Source: Patella vulgata (taxonomy: Eukaryota; Mollusca; Gastropoda; Patellidae). From it: a DNA stretch of 64,000 nucleotides. Location: assembly GCF_932274485.2 (NCBI RefSeq), contig NC_065887.2:8714001-8778000 (forward strand). Direction: 5' to 3'. This document shows positions 55,008-64,000 of this stretch, one piece after another; position 1 is the first letter of the stretch, and every line of letters starts with the position of its first letter. A model generated the notes under the pieces. The model was not told where the DNA came from and ran no database searches. It saw only the letters and a list, made by a program, of their open reading frames with translations. The position numbers were made by a program, and so were the translations under genes.

Positions 55008-55321
55008 TATAGTAGAAAATACCACAATTGTTGCTAATCAATATGGCGACTCAAATTTATGGTATCGCGAAAAAACAAAATGATTTGAAAAAAGAAAACG
55101 TAATTTGATTTGCAAAATGGAATAAAAATCGATATTAAAGCAATGTTTTGTGAAAATCATTAGAATAAATTAGTTGTAGAAATCAAATGTCAAATAAGTT
55201 TTTCTTAAATGGAAGGAATCGAGCGGTGATGTTAAAAGAATGACACTATATACAAATTGATATCATTAAAAAGGGAATCTGAGTTTCGTTTCGCGTGTTT
55301 TTGTAATACCCATGACCTTTA

Positions 55322-55552
55322 AGAGAACGCTAGATTGGAGACGGTCCTGTATATTCTAGCACATATGATGCCATATGTGGATTGTGGGTTAGGGTAAAGG
55401 TTAGGACCTGCAGTTTTCATCAAGGTCTCGAGATGTAGACAGGGCTAGCGCTAACCCTTATCCTAACCCTGGACCAGTCTCTACCCTTACCATAACGCAC
55501 AATCCGCACAGGACGTCATATGTGCAAGACCGTCTCCGATCTAGCGTTCTAC
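55322..55552. mobile_element. MULE-like MITE with 9-bp TSD
   Basis: TGACCTTTA at 55313-55321 and 55553-55561 is a perfect 9-bp duplication. The inverted ends are AGAACGCTAGATTGGAGACG and (complement of right) AGAACGCTAGATCGGAGACG. A 9-bp duplication with long imperfect ends fits Mutator-like MITEs. The interior shares about 100 bp with 119-262. Confidence 0.85.
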
Positions 55553-55561
55553 TGACCTTTA

Positions 55562-55632
55562 TTGTGCAAGAGAAATTTGAACTATAAAAAACAGCGAAAG
55601 GAAATAGGATAGTTGTTTTGATTAGATCGTAT
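55562..55632. repeat. MITE-G right-end remnant
   Basis: TTGAACTATAAAAAACAGCG, AAAGGAAATAGGATAG and TTTTGATTAGATCG resemble the right end of MITE-G (TTTTGAACTATAAAAAAGGA, AAATAGGATCTGTG, TTTTAATCAGATTG). A diverged TTTCGTTTCG word at about 55285 might belong to its left part, which would mean the MULE-like MITE inserted inside it. Confidence 0.5.
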
Positions 55633-55865
55633 GGGATAAGAATTGGTTTTACAAACTTGTTGTAAAATGTATTACAACACAAGATACAATATCAATAAAT
55701 TTCAGCACTTCTTATTTCAATTTCATGGTTTGATTTCACCACGCAATATTTTCTCTTCATTGCTACGTTTCCGACCACTATTTCTACTTGTATTACTGTT
55801 TGCTTTCCGTCAACCGGGTTCCCGGAAAATATGTTCAATTTAGTATCAAAAGAAATTTAGCATTA

Positions 55866-55928
55866 TTAAACATACATTATGCAAGAGCTTATTACAGGTC
55901 TTTCTTTAGGCCTGAAATGTTATCTAAA
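55866..55928 (-). mobile_element. MITE-C copy 6, truncated
   Basis: TTAAACATACATTATGCAAG, then AGGCCTGAAATGTTATCTAA as in 49115-49472. It is cut where the AT-rich tandem array starts. Confidence 0.8.
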
Positions 55929-56540
55929 TCACAACAGTAATTTAGTATTAATAGTAACAGTAATTTAGTATTAATAGTAACAATAATTTAGTAGTAACAG
56001 TAATAGTGATTTAGTATTAATATTAATAGTAAGGGTAATTTAGTATTAATAGTAACAATAATTTAGTATTAATAGTAACAATAATTTAGTAGTAACAGTA
56101 ATAGTGATTTAGTATTAATATTAATAGTAAGGGTAATTTAGTATTAATATTAATATAATAGGAATTGTAATTTAGTATTAATAGTAACAATAATTTAGTA
56201 GTAACAGTAATAGTGATTTAGTATTAATATTAATAGTAAGGGTAATTTAGTATTAATATTAATATAATAGGAATTGTAATTTAGTATTAATAGTAACAAT
56301 AATTTAGTAGTAACAGTAATAGTGATTTAGTATTAATATTAATAGTAAGGGTAATTTAGTATTAATATTAATATAATAGGAATTGTAATTTAGTATTAAT
56401 AGTAACAGTAATTTAGTATTAATAGTAACAATAATTTAGTAGTAACAGTAATAGTGATTTAGTATTAATATTAATATTAATAGTAAGGGTAATTTAGTAT
56501 TAAAATAATTAATATAATAGGAATTGTAATTTAGTAAATT
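55929..56540. repeat. Higher-order AT-rich tandem array
   Basis: Basic units of 12-18 bp (AATTTAGTATTAATAGTAAC, AATAATTTAGTAGTAACAGT) are arranged in a larger repeat of about 110-120 bp with recurring markers AGTAAGGGTAATTTAGTATT and TAATATAATAGGAATTGTAA. The larger repeat occurs about four times. It starts directly at the truncated MITE-C end. Confidence 0.93.
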
Positions 56541-57163
56541 CCGTCTACACCAACTTCTCGTAATACTCCGTATCTTATCAGTATTCTTCGTGATGAGTAA
56601 ATGATTTTATACGAACACCTGATATCACTTTACATTATTGTATGAAGTCACGGTGTGTAGAATTTGTCCATAAGTCGTCGTATTCTAAACACGATTGTTT
56701 ATGTTTATATTTTATGAATCGAGTTAAAGGTGTAAAGGTAGAGAGAATCTATCTATAGGTAAAAAAAGATGCAAAAACCTCTGAATCTCCCGAGTTTACA
56801 AAAAATAGAAAGATAATAGGCATACTTACCTTTGTTTTAGGTTGATGATTTAAAAGGGCCATAATGATTTGCTTTTATTAACGATACCTTTAATTAACAG
56901 TTACCGGTTTTGTGAGTTTGACTCGAGATTAGTTTGTTTTACGGATAAACGCAAGGAATCACACTTTCAACCATTACGAAGTGTTGCCCTATTTGCTCCC
57001 TGATAGACCCTTGTCATATCTAATATTGGTCTAACGACCCAACAGGTGAACTGTGTGCGCTAACATGTATATAGACTTATTAATATATTATTATAAGATA
57101 GAATTCGCGTGTATGATATATTGGTCATAGAAGTGATTTGTTGATTTTTCCAACTTTTTAAAG
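56541..57163. other. No recognisable feature
   Basis: AT-rich, no supported gene or repeat. Confidence 0.45.
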
Positions 57164-57209
57164 TAACTTGACATTGTTAGATATTAAAATATCTAACAAT
57201 GTCAAGTTA
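57164..57209. repeat. Perfect 22-bp inverted repeat with 2-nt loop
   Basis: Arms TAACTTGACATTGTTAGATA+TT at 57164-57185 and the exact complement at 57188-57209, separated by AA. No stop signal, gene or element boundary is evident next to it. Confidence 0.95.
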
Positions 57210-57309
57210 ATAATTCGAATATAATAGATATGGATTTATATTTGTGATGTTAACTCCATTAATAGATTTTCGCTTGACGTGTTTGCATTTGGATGCTCAA
57301 AAGAATATG

Positions 57310-57545
57310 TGTTGGTATATGTGACCCCTTTCCGTTTCTTGTATATATACAATGTACAAACAGTAGATGTTACCCCCACCCCCGTCTTGTAGATATACAA
57401 GCAGTAGATGTGCCCCCTTTCTTGTGTATAAACAAGCTGTATATATAACCTATTTCCGTTTCTTGTAGATGTGACCCCTTTCTTGCAGATATACAAGTAG
57501 GAGAAGTGACCCCCTTTCTTGTATATTTACATGTAGTAATTACGT
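57310..57545. repeat. Degenerate tandem repeat, ~35-bp unit
   Basis: Six or seven irregular units with TTTCTTGTAGATATACAAG, CAGTAGATGT and GACCCC. Spacing is irregular. Confidence 0.8.
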
Positions 57546-57726
57546 ACTCCTTGGGGTGTGGGTGAGGTGATTTTGTTATTTTTCCCACAATATCTTTCTT
57601 AGTGTTGGGTGGTTGTGTGTTTTGGAGTGGGTTTGGGGTAGTGTGCCTTGGTATTGTAATTTACGGGTTCTTGACCATATTGCCGAACATTGTGTATATT
57701 ACATGTATATGTATGTATATATGTAT

Positions 57727-58002
57727 ATGTAATACTGTACAACGTACTTCGATCCCGCCCCCCCCCCCCTTCCAAAAAAAATTGTCGTGTAGCCCTGTGT
57801 TAATTGTTGTGTTATTTGAATATGCCGTGATTGTGGAATAATTCTAGTATATGTTTGGGTATGTAATATTGTACAACGTACTTCGATCTCCCCCCCCCCC
57901 CCCAACAAAAAAGTTCGTTTCATTTGTCGTTTATCCCTGTGTTAATTGGCTGTGTTATGTGAATATGCCGTGGCCGTGGAATAATTCCAATATATGTTTG
58001 GG
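57727..58002. repeat. Two-copy tandem duplication, ~134-bp unit
   Basis: Units start ATGTAATACTGTACAACGTA (57727) and ATGTAATATTGTACAACGTA (57861). Both contain a C-run, CCCTGTGTTAATTG and GAATATGCCGTG. Confidence 0.93.
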
Positions 58003-58036
58003 CATCATTGTACATGAAAGATAAATAGTCCGTCCA

Positions 58037-58464
58037 TAAAGCCATCTTCAATCAGTTTTATTCTCCAATTCTTGAAATCCAGATGAGATTCATAATCTGA
58101 TTATTGTTTCTACAACCGTTGTGTCAAACACGTCAGTTAATAACGACATTCAGGCGGCTTATGCTTCATGCGCAAGACTCTCATACGCCATGATCATTCA
58201 ACCCATCGATCAATTGAAATGCTAATCCTCGCTTAGCCTATAAAGCAGAAAATACTTATCATCGACCCTGTCGAGGCATTCAACTAATATACAATTCTAG
58301 ATCAATTAGAAGTAGGGTTACGGCGTCCCAAAAAGTGTGCCAAACGGACGAACCTGTTTTAAGAGCCCTGCTGTGTGCTGTTGTCTTGATTGTCCTCGGT
58401 ATATGAAGACAATCCCGCCAGTGTCATTTCGCGTGATGTAAACAGCTTATTGAAGATGGCTTTA
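58037..58464. mobile_element. Possible inverted-repeat element, 428 bp
   Basis: A perfect 16-bp inverted repeat, TAAAGCCATCTTCAAT, is at 58037-58052 and 58449-58464. Homology beyond it is weak, and a target duplication is not clear. Non-coding inside. Confidence 0.5.
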
Positions 58465-58772
58465 TTTTTATTGTGAAATATTAGAATTTTGGAAGAAAAA
58501 TTGAAAGTAGATTAACTTACGATTTGGACTGTAAACTACCACTTACCTAAAAGAAAGACAACAAAATCATTAAATTGGTTTAAAACTACAGATGTGACGT
58601 CATCCTTTGATGTTGGCGTGACATTATTTCAAATAATGGTACGGGCCATGTGCCAAGCGTACATTATTTATACTCGTTGAAATTGTGGACCCGCTTGGCA
58701 TATTTCATTGGAAAGCACGAGCTTAAGACATTGCATATTGTAACACGCTTAAAGGTGAATCTGGCGTTTTGA

Positions 58773-58812
58773 TTGGTCAATTAGACACTGTCTATTGGGC
58801 AATAACACCCCT
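58773..58812. repeat. Extra arm of the neighbouring hairpin
   Basis: TAGACACTGTCTATTGGGCA and ATAACACCCCTCT resemble the arm of the hairpin at 58862-59002. Confidence 0.55.
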
Positions 58813-58861
58813 CTGTTTTAGTAATTTCTTTTAAAATCCTAAAATAGCATGATACCATGTC

Positions 58862-59002
58862 GATAAACACTTCTTGTTTGCATTTAGAGGGGTGTTATTG
58901 TGCAATAGACATGTCCTGAGATTTTACATTAGAACCCGCGACCCTAACGCATGTCTATTGCACAATAAACCCCCTCTAAATGCGACACAGGAAATGTTTA
59001 TC
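58862..59002. repeat. Long near-perfect hairpin, 141 bp
   Basis: The left arm GATAAACACTTCTTGTTTGC...GTGCAATAGACATG and the right arm (complement GATAAACATTTCCTGTGTCG...) pair over about 53 bp with a handful of mismatches, leaving a ~37-nt loop. It could be a foldback MITE. Confidence 0.85.
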
Positions 59003-59339
59003 TCCCAAATATATAAATATTGAAACAACTGCTCGGGACTAACGTCCCTCGTGTTGTTTCAGTATTTTACTTAATATCTCGCCCCTGACCATTAAACCAC
59101 ACTTAATGGCAATGAGTAATTGAACTGGAAAAACACAGGGCACAATTCTATGGAATATATTGACTGTTTATTTTATAAGCGGTGTTTTATTTTCTAGTCT
59201 ATATCAAACAGGTTTGTTCACATATATAATGTCACGTCATATTGTGTATTGTAGCACTTGCTCTATAAAAGGCAGAGCATCCTAGAGAAAACGTCACTCA
59301 GTAGGATATTCAACAGTAATTGTTTTCAATATAGTCTGA

Positions 59340-59505
59340 CTAGGAGTCGTACCCGTTTCTTTAATAACAACCCGTCGGCCCTCATACGTTTTCCTTTGAT
59401 AAGCTGCAACATGCACAAGTTGAGTAATAACTGCCGGACTGGTAGTCTTACACGTTTCTTTAATAGCAACCCTTCGTAAGTTTTCCGTTTATGGGCTGCA
59501 CCGTA
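59340..59505. repeat. Two-copy tandem duplication, ~100-bp period
   Basis: ACCCGTTTCTTTAATAACAA / ACACGTTTCTTTAATAGCAA, followed in both by CC-TCGT-type and GTTTTCC, then a GGGCTGC or AAGCTGC word. Confidence 0.75.
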
Positions 59506-59913
59506 CCACAATCACTACGTCAGAGTTCAGTCTCACAACCAACTTTCGTAAAGTAAACAAGTTGTAAATGATATTCCAAAGTAAAATAAAACTCACACAC
59601 ACAAATAAAAAAAAAGGGGCTTTACAAAGCGCATCGTTCTTTTCTTCAAGAAAATTTAATATCTGTTTCTGAAGACATTAATGGTGACCCATTTTGAGTA
59701 GAATATCCACGTGAGAGTAGAGTAATGGGTAAGTTTAATTAGGTTTATATTCGAGAAAGAGTCGAAAGGCTATGGTAAGTATCCATGATGGTGTCCTTAT
59801 TAAATAGGTTTATAGCTTGATAGTCGTTATAATTGTACAAATGGCGAATAAAACACATTTCGTTAACGACTAAGATGCCCCGTGGAAGCCGCGATCAGAA
59901 GCCAACACCATTA
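59506..59913. other. No recognisable feature
   Basis: AT-rich, with no supported gene or repeat apart from an A-run near 59610. Confidence 0.45.
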
Positions 59914-60341
59914 ATGTAACCGATACTAACTGAATGATCGATGCTCGGGATATAAATATTAGGAATAGACACACCAAAAAACATATATTCTAGAATACGT
60001 ATTTTATTGGAGGCTATTTTATGTAACCGATATTAACTGAATGATCGATGCTCGGGATATAAATATTACGAATAGATACCCAAAGAAACATTTATTCTAG
60101 AATGCGTATTTTATTGGAGGCTATTTTATGTAACCGATATTAACTGAATGATCGATGCTCGGGATATAAATATTATGAATAGATACCCAAAGAAACATTT
60201 ATTCTCGAATACGTATTTTATTGGAGGCAATTTTATGTAACCGATACTAACTGAATGATCGATGCTCGGGATATAAATATTACGAAGAGATACCCAAAGA
60301 AACATATATTCTAGAAAAAGTATTTTGTTGGAGGCTATTTT
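59914..60341. repeat. Four-copy tandem array, 107-bp unit
   Basis: Units start at 59914, 60021, 60128 and 60235, exactly 107 bp apart, with ATGTAACCGATAYTAACTGA, ATGATCGATGCTCGGGATAT, AGAAACATTTATTCTAGAAT and TTTATTGGAGGCTATTTT. A detached copy lies at 62327-62440. Confidence 0.96.
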
Positions 60342-60460
60342 GTCTTAAAACACGAGAGTGCTATATGAAACGGGTCAGATCTAAATATTAAGACCATGAG
60401 ATATAAACAGGGCTAGGGCACGTGAATGTTGCCGATGACCATATGAAACAGGGAAATACC

Positions 60461-60721
60461 ATGACGTCATCGGAGCCATTTTGGAATTGTGACATATCGA
60501 AAATCGAAGTCCAACGAAAAAGAATGCTTTACGATTTATGTCTATCTAATAAAATTCCCGATCTTACTGGTTGCTCCTTTGTGAAGGGCGTAGTGTCCGG
60601 TAAGGAAAGTCGTCCAGTCGTTCCGGGTATACCTAATGCTTATAATGTCAAGCCTTATCTCACACGTGGACTAGAACAACAACCTAATACATCTGCGACC
60701 TTTGTTGGGCTCAGTTGTTGA
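60461..60721 (+). CDS. Hypothetical 86-aa protein or terminal exon
   Basis: Unrecognised. ATG at 60461 lies in ACCATGA, a good animal start context. An in-frame ATG at 60443 has a weaker one, and no ATG lies further upstream in the open frame. The product is 86 residues, not low-complexity, not from a tandem array or SINE, with mixed charge. It has no signal peptide or membrane segment. The middle has basic KIEVQRKRMLYDLCLSNKIP, and the C-terminal half has VPGIPNAYNVKPYLTRG. A stop follows at 60719-60721 and the first AATAAA nearby is at about 61074. It could be a single-exon small gene, a last exon, or chance. A 28-bp repeat scrap lies just upstream (60392-60419). Confidence 0.4.
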   Translation: MTSSEPFWNCDISKIEVQRKRMLYDLCLSNKIPDLTGCSFVKGVVSGKESRPVVPGIPNAYNVKPYLTRGLEQQPNTSATFVGLSC

Positions 60722-61967
60722 ACTGAAATTTGCCAGTACAAACGATTTTTACAAATGTGTTTTTGTCTTTGTTTATGCCTATTCAGTTAGGGCTACATAT
60801 TTTAAAGGCTTTAGAGAAAAACTATTTAAAATTTAAGAAAAACATAAATTAGTGCATTTCATCGCCAATTTTCTGTTTCTCGAATAAGTGAAATATGGGA
60901 GCTTTTACATGATTCCCTTATGACGTCGTTCTTGGCCATGCGCTGTGACTGGCATTGCTTAACTGCTATTGTGTGAAAATCCCACACCAAAAAAAAACCC
61001 CTGGGGTCAGTAACCTCTACAGTATAATAGGCATAGTTTATATACCCGAAGCTTATGAACAAGAAACATACTTAATAAATCGATGTTAGACGTAAACGAA
61101 AGCTCAGTTAACATAATCCACATTCTGTCCCGACAACAGGTCAAAACAACGTATTCCCTGACCCCTTCACTACTATTTGACCTTTTAACAATCAGCGAAT
61201 ATTGTTCAGTATGTTATAATCTAATTTGTTCAATTCGTGTCAATCATTTTAAACTCATTGATCGACCAATCAATTTACGTGTTACATTTTCTTGTAATTA
61301 TATTGACAACTTATTGATCGAGGCTATCATTTCTACAACTGTATATTTGCAACCACTTTCCTATTGATCGCGTCTACACCTATTCCCGCCAACAATTATT
61401 TTCCCGCCAATTTAGACGATTAGACCGTCTGTCTGCGAGTCTCATCTGGCGGCAAACAAATAGAATGAAGTAAAAGCCTATGGCTCGTGCCAAACACGAG
61501 ATTTAAAGATACGTCAAGGATCATACAGAACTGAAATAGAATGAATGAACATATTGACACAAGAATTAGGAAACATGTCTTTCTGGACATAGTTTCCATG
61601 ATAAATATTTCTGTGTGATTGCAGAGTTTCTAGCGTGGATTCCATTTGTAAATGAAAGACTAACGCTAGGGTGTGAATGGCGCGTGATTATACGATATTT
61701 ACCTACACGTACCGTGTCATCAATGGAGTTCCTGGAACTCTCAGGTATTATCGTTAGTATACGCAAATGAAATCTAAAAAAAAAAATAAAAGCTACACGG
61801 TACTTGACACAATAATAGTTTTGTTGATTTATACAAGCAAACCACGTTCATGGCAGGCGATGTAGAAAAATAGGACGTAAAACCCTATCTAATTTCATAT
61901 GTACAAACTTGTTGAATCTAACAAAACTGAACAATTCTCAAGAATAAGTTTGGCAACCAAAACTACC
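60722..61967. other. No recognisable feature
   Basis: AT-rich. Frames of 66-94 codons show no recognisable motif. If 60461-60721 is transcribed, its 3' untranslated region would lie here. Confidence 0.4.
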
Positions 61968-62164
61968 TTTGTTTATAGGAAGTGGCGTTTCAAAAATAAC
62001 CTTGAAAACTCTTAAATTAGTTGTCAATCAAAGCAAACTTTGTTTATAGGAAGTGACGTTCCAGAGAGATAAACTATAGGCGCTGTTCAAGAACAATTCA
62101 AATTATTCGGCATGCGTTCATTCTGTACTAATATTTCTGGCTGTCGTTTGTGTGTCTGTTCAGG
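61968..62164. repeat. Dispersed repeat H, copy 2 with partial duplicate
   Basis: CTTTGTTTATAGGAAGTGAC starts the copy at about 62037 and matches 54476-54606. A partial repeat of its first ~25 bp (CTTTGTTTATAGGAAGTGGC) lies at 61968. Confidence 0.75.
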
Positions 62165-62287
62165 GTTGGGGGCTACACTAGGGTTGTCCCGAGGCTGAAA
62201 TTTGGTGTATTGGGGAAGCTCGGGCCGCGGAGTAACATGGGCTCGGTGGCGTTGTACTACGCTTCTGGTTTCGGAGTTATACTACTT

Positions 62288-62289
<2 letters not shown>

Positions 62290-62320
<31 letters not shown>
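62290..62320. repeat. (AG)n microsatellite
   Basis: About 15 AG units. No SINE-A body follows directly; the detached 107-bp-type repeat comes next. Confidence 0.95.
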
Positions 62321-62321
<1 letters not shown>

Positions 62322-62326
62322 AATGC

Positions 62327-62440
62327 AACACATTGGATGATCGATGCTTGCGATATACATATTACGAATAGATAACCAAAGAGACATATTCTAGAATACG
62401 TATTTAATTGGAGGCTATTTTGTTTTAAAACACGGGTGTA
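62327..62440 (+). repeat. Detached copy of the 107-bp repeat
   Basis: ATGATCGATGCTTGCGATAT, ACGAATAGATAACCAAAGAG and AATTGGAGGCTATTTTGTTT match the array at 59914-60341. It also includes the flank TTTTGTYTTAAAACACGRG found only after the last unit (60335-60355), so it derives from the right end of that array. (AG)n tracts lie on both sides. Confidence 0.88.
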
Positions 62441-62645
62441 TAGAGAGAGGGGGGGTGGGGGTTTAACGTCCACTCGACACAAACTAGGTTGTTTCGGGAC
62501 TAACATAATGTTCAATTTTTATTTCAATAATTCACGTGCCGGTAGGGGTCTTTAGCAGTGGTAGGAAACCAGAGGACCACGAGAACCCACGAGATTGGAC
62601 AGGCGACCCTACTTCTTGTCACACATATCCGAGGAATCGAGACGG
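62441..62645 (-). mobile_element. SINE-A, 5'-truncated
   Basis: Short (GA)n and G-run, GGTTTAACGTCCACTCGACA, GTTTCGGGACTAACATAATG, the V-like block (altered) and CTTGTCACACATATCC. Homology ends near the B-box region (GAGGAATCGAGACGG). Confidence 0.85.
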
Positions 62646-63441
62646 AATTACCCCATAAAATAGTAATTATAATCTAATATTCCCAATAGATGAACGGACA
62701 ATAGAAGACATCAACCGACCGGATAATAGAAAACACCAGCCGGTCACACAATAGTCAACATCAACAGAAAATGGATCCTATAATCTCGTGGAATGAGGTT
62801 GACCTTTGTAAAATCGCGATATTAATACCCGATATTAATTTTGGACCAATCCTCTTGCAATATATCAACCTTTGATGCCATTGTTCTATCCTTTTTTAGT
62901 TAACCTCATTTCTAGCTTTCTTGCGAAACTTAGTTTTCCTAATTATAGGTCTTCGTCTATCTAATATATTTAATCCTCTGTGACTATGGCGTGATAATGA
63001 GAGAACGAAAATACGCAGAAAATGTCGTTTGGTAGGTTCTAACTTAATAACACCTCTATGAACGTAACCTTGGCATTTAAATAATAAAGGATGAAATCTT
63101 TCTACAGACCGGGATGTTGTTTAAAAGATGAATTAAGAAAGTAAAGAAATGGAGACTGTAATCGAAATATATTTAATTAAAATACAAATGTAGTGAAAAT
63201 TCAGTAGTCACAACGAATCCATTACATAAAACACGTCAAGCCATAAAAAACCCTCAGACAAGCGAATCTGATTAACACAATAAATATTTTAGCCTTTACA
63301 AGAATTGGATGTTTTCATTGTTACCAGTTTGATATCACCACACACAGAAGAGCCGACATGGCAACAACCGGAAGTAATACGGGACTTTGTAATTAAATCA
63401 GGCAGAAAATAAACAAATAAATAAACGGTAGGTAACAGACT
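62646..63441. other. No recognisable feature
   Basis: AT-rich, no supported gene or repeat apart from a short local phrase (CAACCGACCGGATAATAGAA) near 62680-62770. Confidence 0.45.
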
Positions 63442-63893
63442 TCAACACAAATTAATATTGGACACTTAAAACATATGGTAGGGGCATAAATACTCCATAA
63501 GTTTCCAAGTCACCTGTGCCAGGTCTAGCTCATTTCCTATCAACACAAATTAGTACTGGACACGTAAAACATATGGTAGAGGTATAAATACTCCACCAGC
63601 TACAAATCATTTTTCTGCGATATCACCTCGGCGGAAGCGGACGTTAAATAAAGCTACTTCACACACACAACTCATCCGTGTCAGCTCTAGCCCAAATCCT
63701 ATCAACACAAATTAATACTGGGGACTCTTAAAACAATTGGCAGTGGCATAAATATTCCACCAGTTTTCAAGCCATCTGTGCCTACTCTAGCTCAAGTCTT
63801 ATCAACACAAATTAGTACTGGGCATAAGGTAGGGGTATTAATACTCCACCAGCTCTCAAGTCACCTGTACCAGGTCTAGCCCAAGTCCTATCG
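63442..63893. repeat. Tandem repeat, irregular ~95-160-bp units
   Basis: Four units share CAACACAAATTARTAYTGG, AAAACATATGGTAGRGG, CATAAATACTCCA and CAAGTCACCTGTGCCAGGTC. The second unit carries about 70 bp of extra sequence. Confidence 0.9.
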
Positions 63894-63920
63894 CCCACAG
63901 ATTTAAATGTCAAGACATGA

Positions 63921-64000
63921 AAGCAATTATGGTTTAACGTCCTACTGTTCTGCACCAACCGGGCCATCGGGCACGAGCATGGGCCATACAGTGTTCTATG
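63921..64000 (-). mobile_element. SINE-B, cut by the window end
   Basis: GGTTTAACGTCCTACTGTTC, TGCACCAACCGGGCCATCGG and CCATACAGTGTTCTATG are the 3' end of SINE-B. The copy presumably continues beyond the window. Confidence 0.82.

Noticed and set aside
1435-62515. A recurring short peptide pattern (RKPEDPEKTHEVGQATLLLV and variants) in many frames
   Set aside because: It is the incidental translation of the V-like part of SINE-A copies on one strand. Copies have frame differences and there is no start or length conservation.
1-64000. Endogenous retrovirus, LTR element or Polinton
   Set aside because: No long terminal repeats, no reverse transcriptase, integrase or capsid-like peptides were recognised in the translated frames.

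Overview
The window is non-coding eukaryotic DNA from an animal, most likely a mollusc or another marine invertebrate. It is AT-rich, contains no dense array of long reading frames, and is packed with short non-autonomous mobile elements, minisatellites and (GA/TC)n tracts. The most abundant element is a tRNA-derived SINE whose body carries a pyrimidine-rich block resembling the V-SINE central domain; V-SINE members (RUDI) are known from molluscs. The organism call is an inference from this repeat content. No rRNA, functional tRNA, CRISPR array or bacterial gene was seen. Only one reading frame (60461-60721, 86 codons) looks as if it could be a real small gene or terminal exon, and I do not recognise it.

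Two SINE families dominate. SINE-A has about 30 copies. Its full length is about 268 bp, set by a perfect 12-bp target duplication at 51711-52002. It has a tRNA-like head with A and B boxes, a body, and a (TC)n tail that accounts for most GA/TC microsatellites here. SINE-B has about 18 copies of up to about 370 bp, with a tRNA-like head, a long body and an (ATTTC)n-like tail. Most SINE-B copies lie on the minus strand.

DNA transposons are nearly all deleted derivatives. They include a Tc1-type relic that still encodes a transposase C-terminus (33542-34153), a 232-bp TA-flanked MITE (54776-55007) and a 688-bp TA-flanked element with GATACG-rich ends (44939-45626). hAT-type elements lie at 11411-12317 and 53185-53505, and a probable one at 34897-35049. 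A TTAA-flanked hairpin sits inside the end of a larger inverted-repeat element (38036-38764). There is also a six-copy MITE family (MITE-C), a two-copy family with about 9-bp duplications (MITE-G), an inverted pair at 4229 and 31474, and a MULE-like MITE at 55322-55552.

Layout: 0-10 kb holds minisatellites (44, 30, 43 and 35 bp units) plus scattered SINEs and MITEs. 10-18 kb is the densest SINE cluster and includes a hAT element inside a truncated SINE. 18-33 kb has minisatellites (46, 41 and about 24 bp) and more SINEs and MITEs. 33-45 kb has the Tc1 relic, the nested TTAA element, and 41-bp and 23-bp arrays. 45-55 kb holds the GATACG element, a head-to-head SINE-B pair, the TSD-defined SINE-A copies and a hAT MITE. 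55-64 kb has a higher-order AT-rich array, perfect and near-perfect hairpins, a 107-bp array with a detached copy, the candidate ORF and a terminal ~100-bp-scale array. The genes do not form a system; the structure comes from repeated insertion and local tandem duplication.
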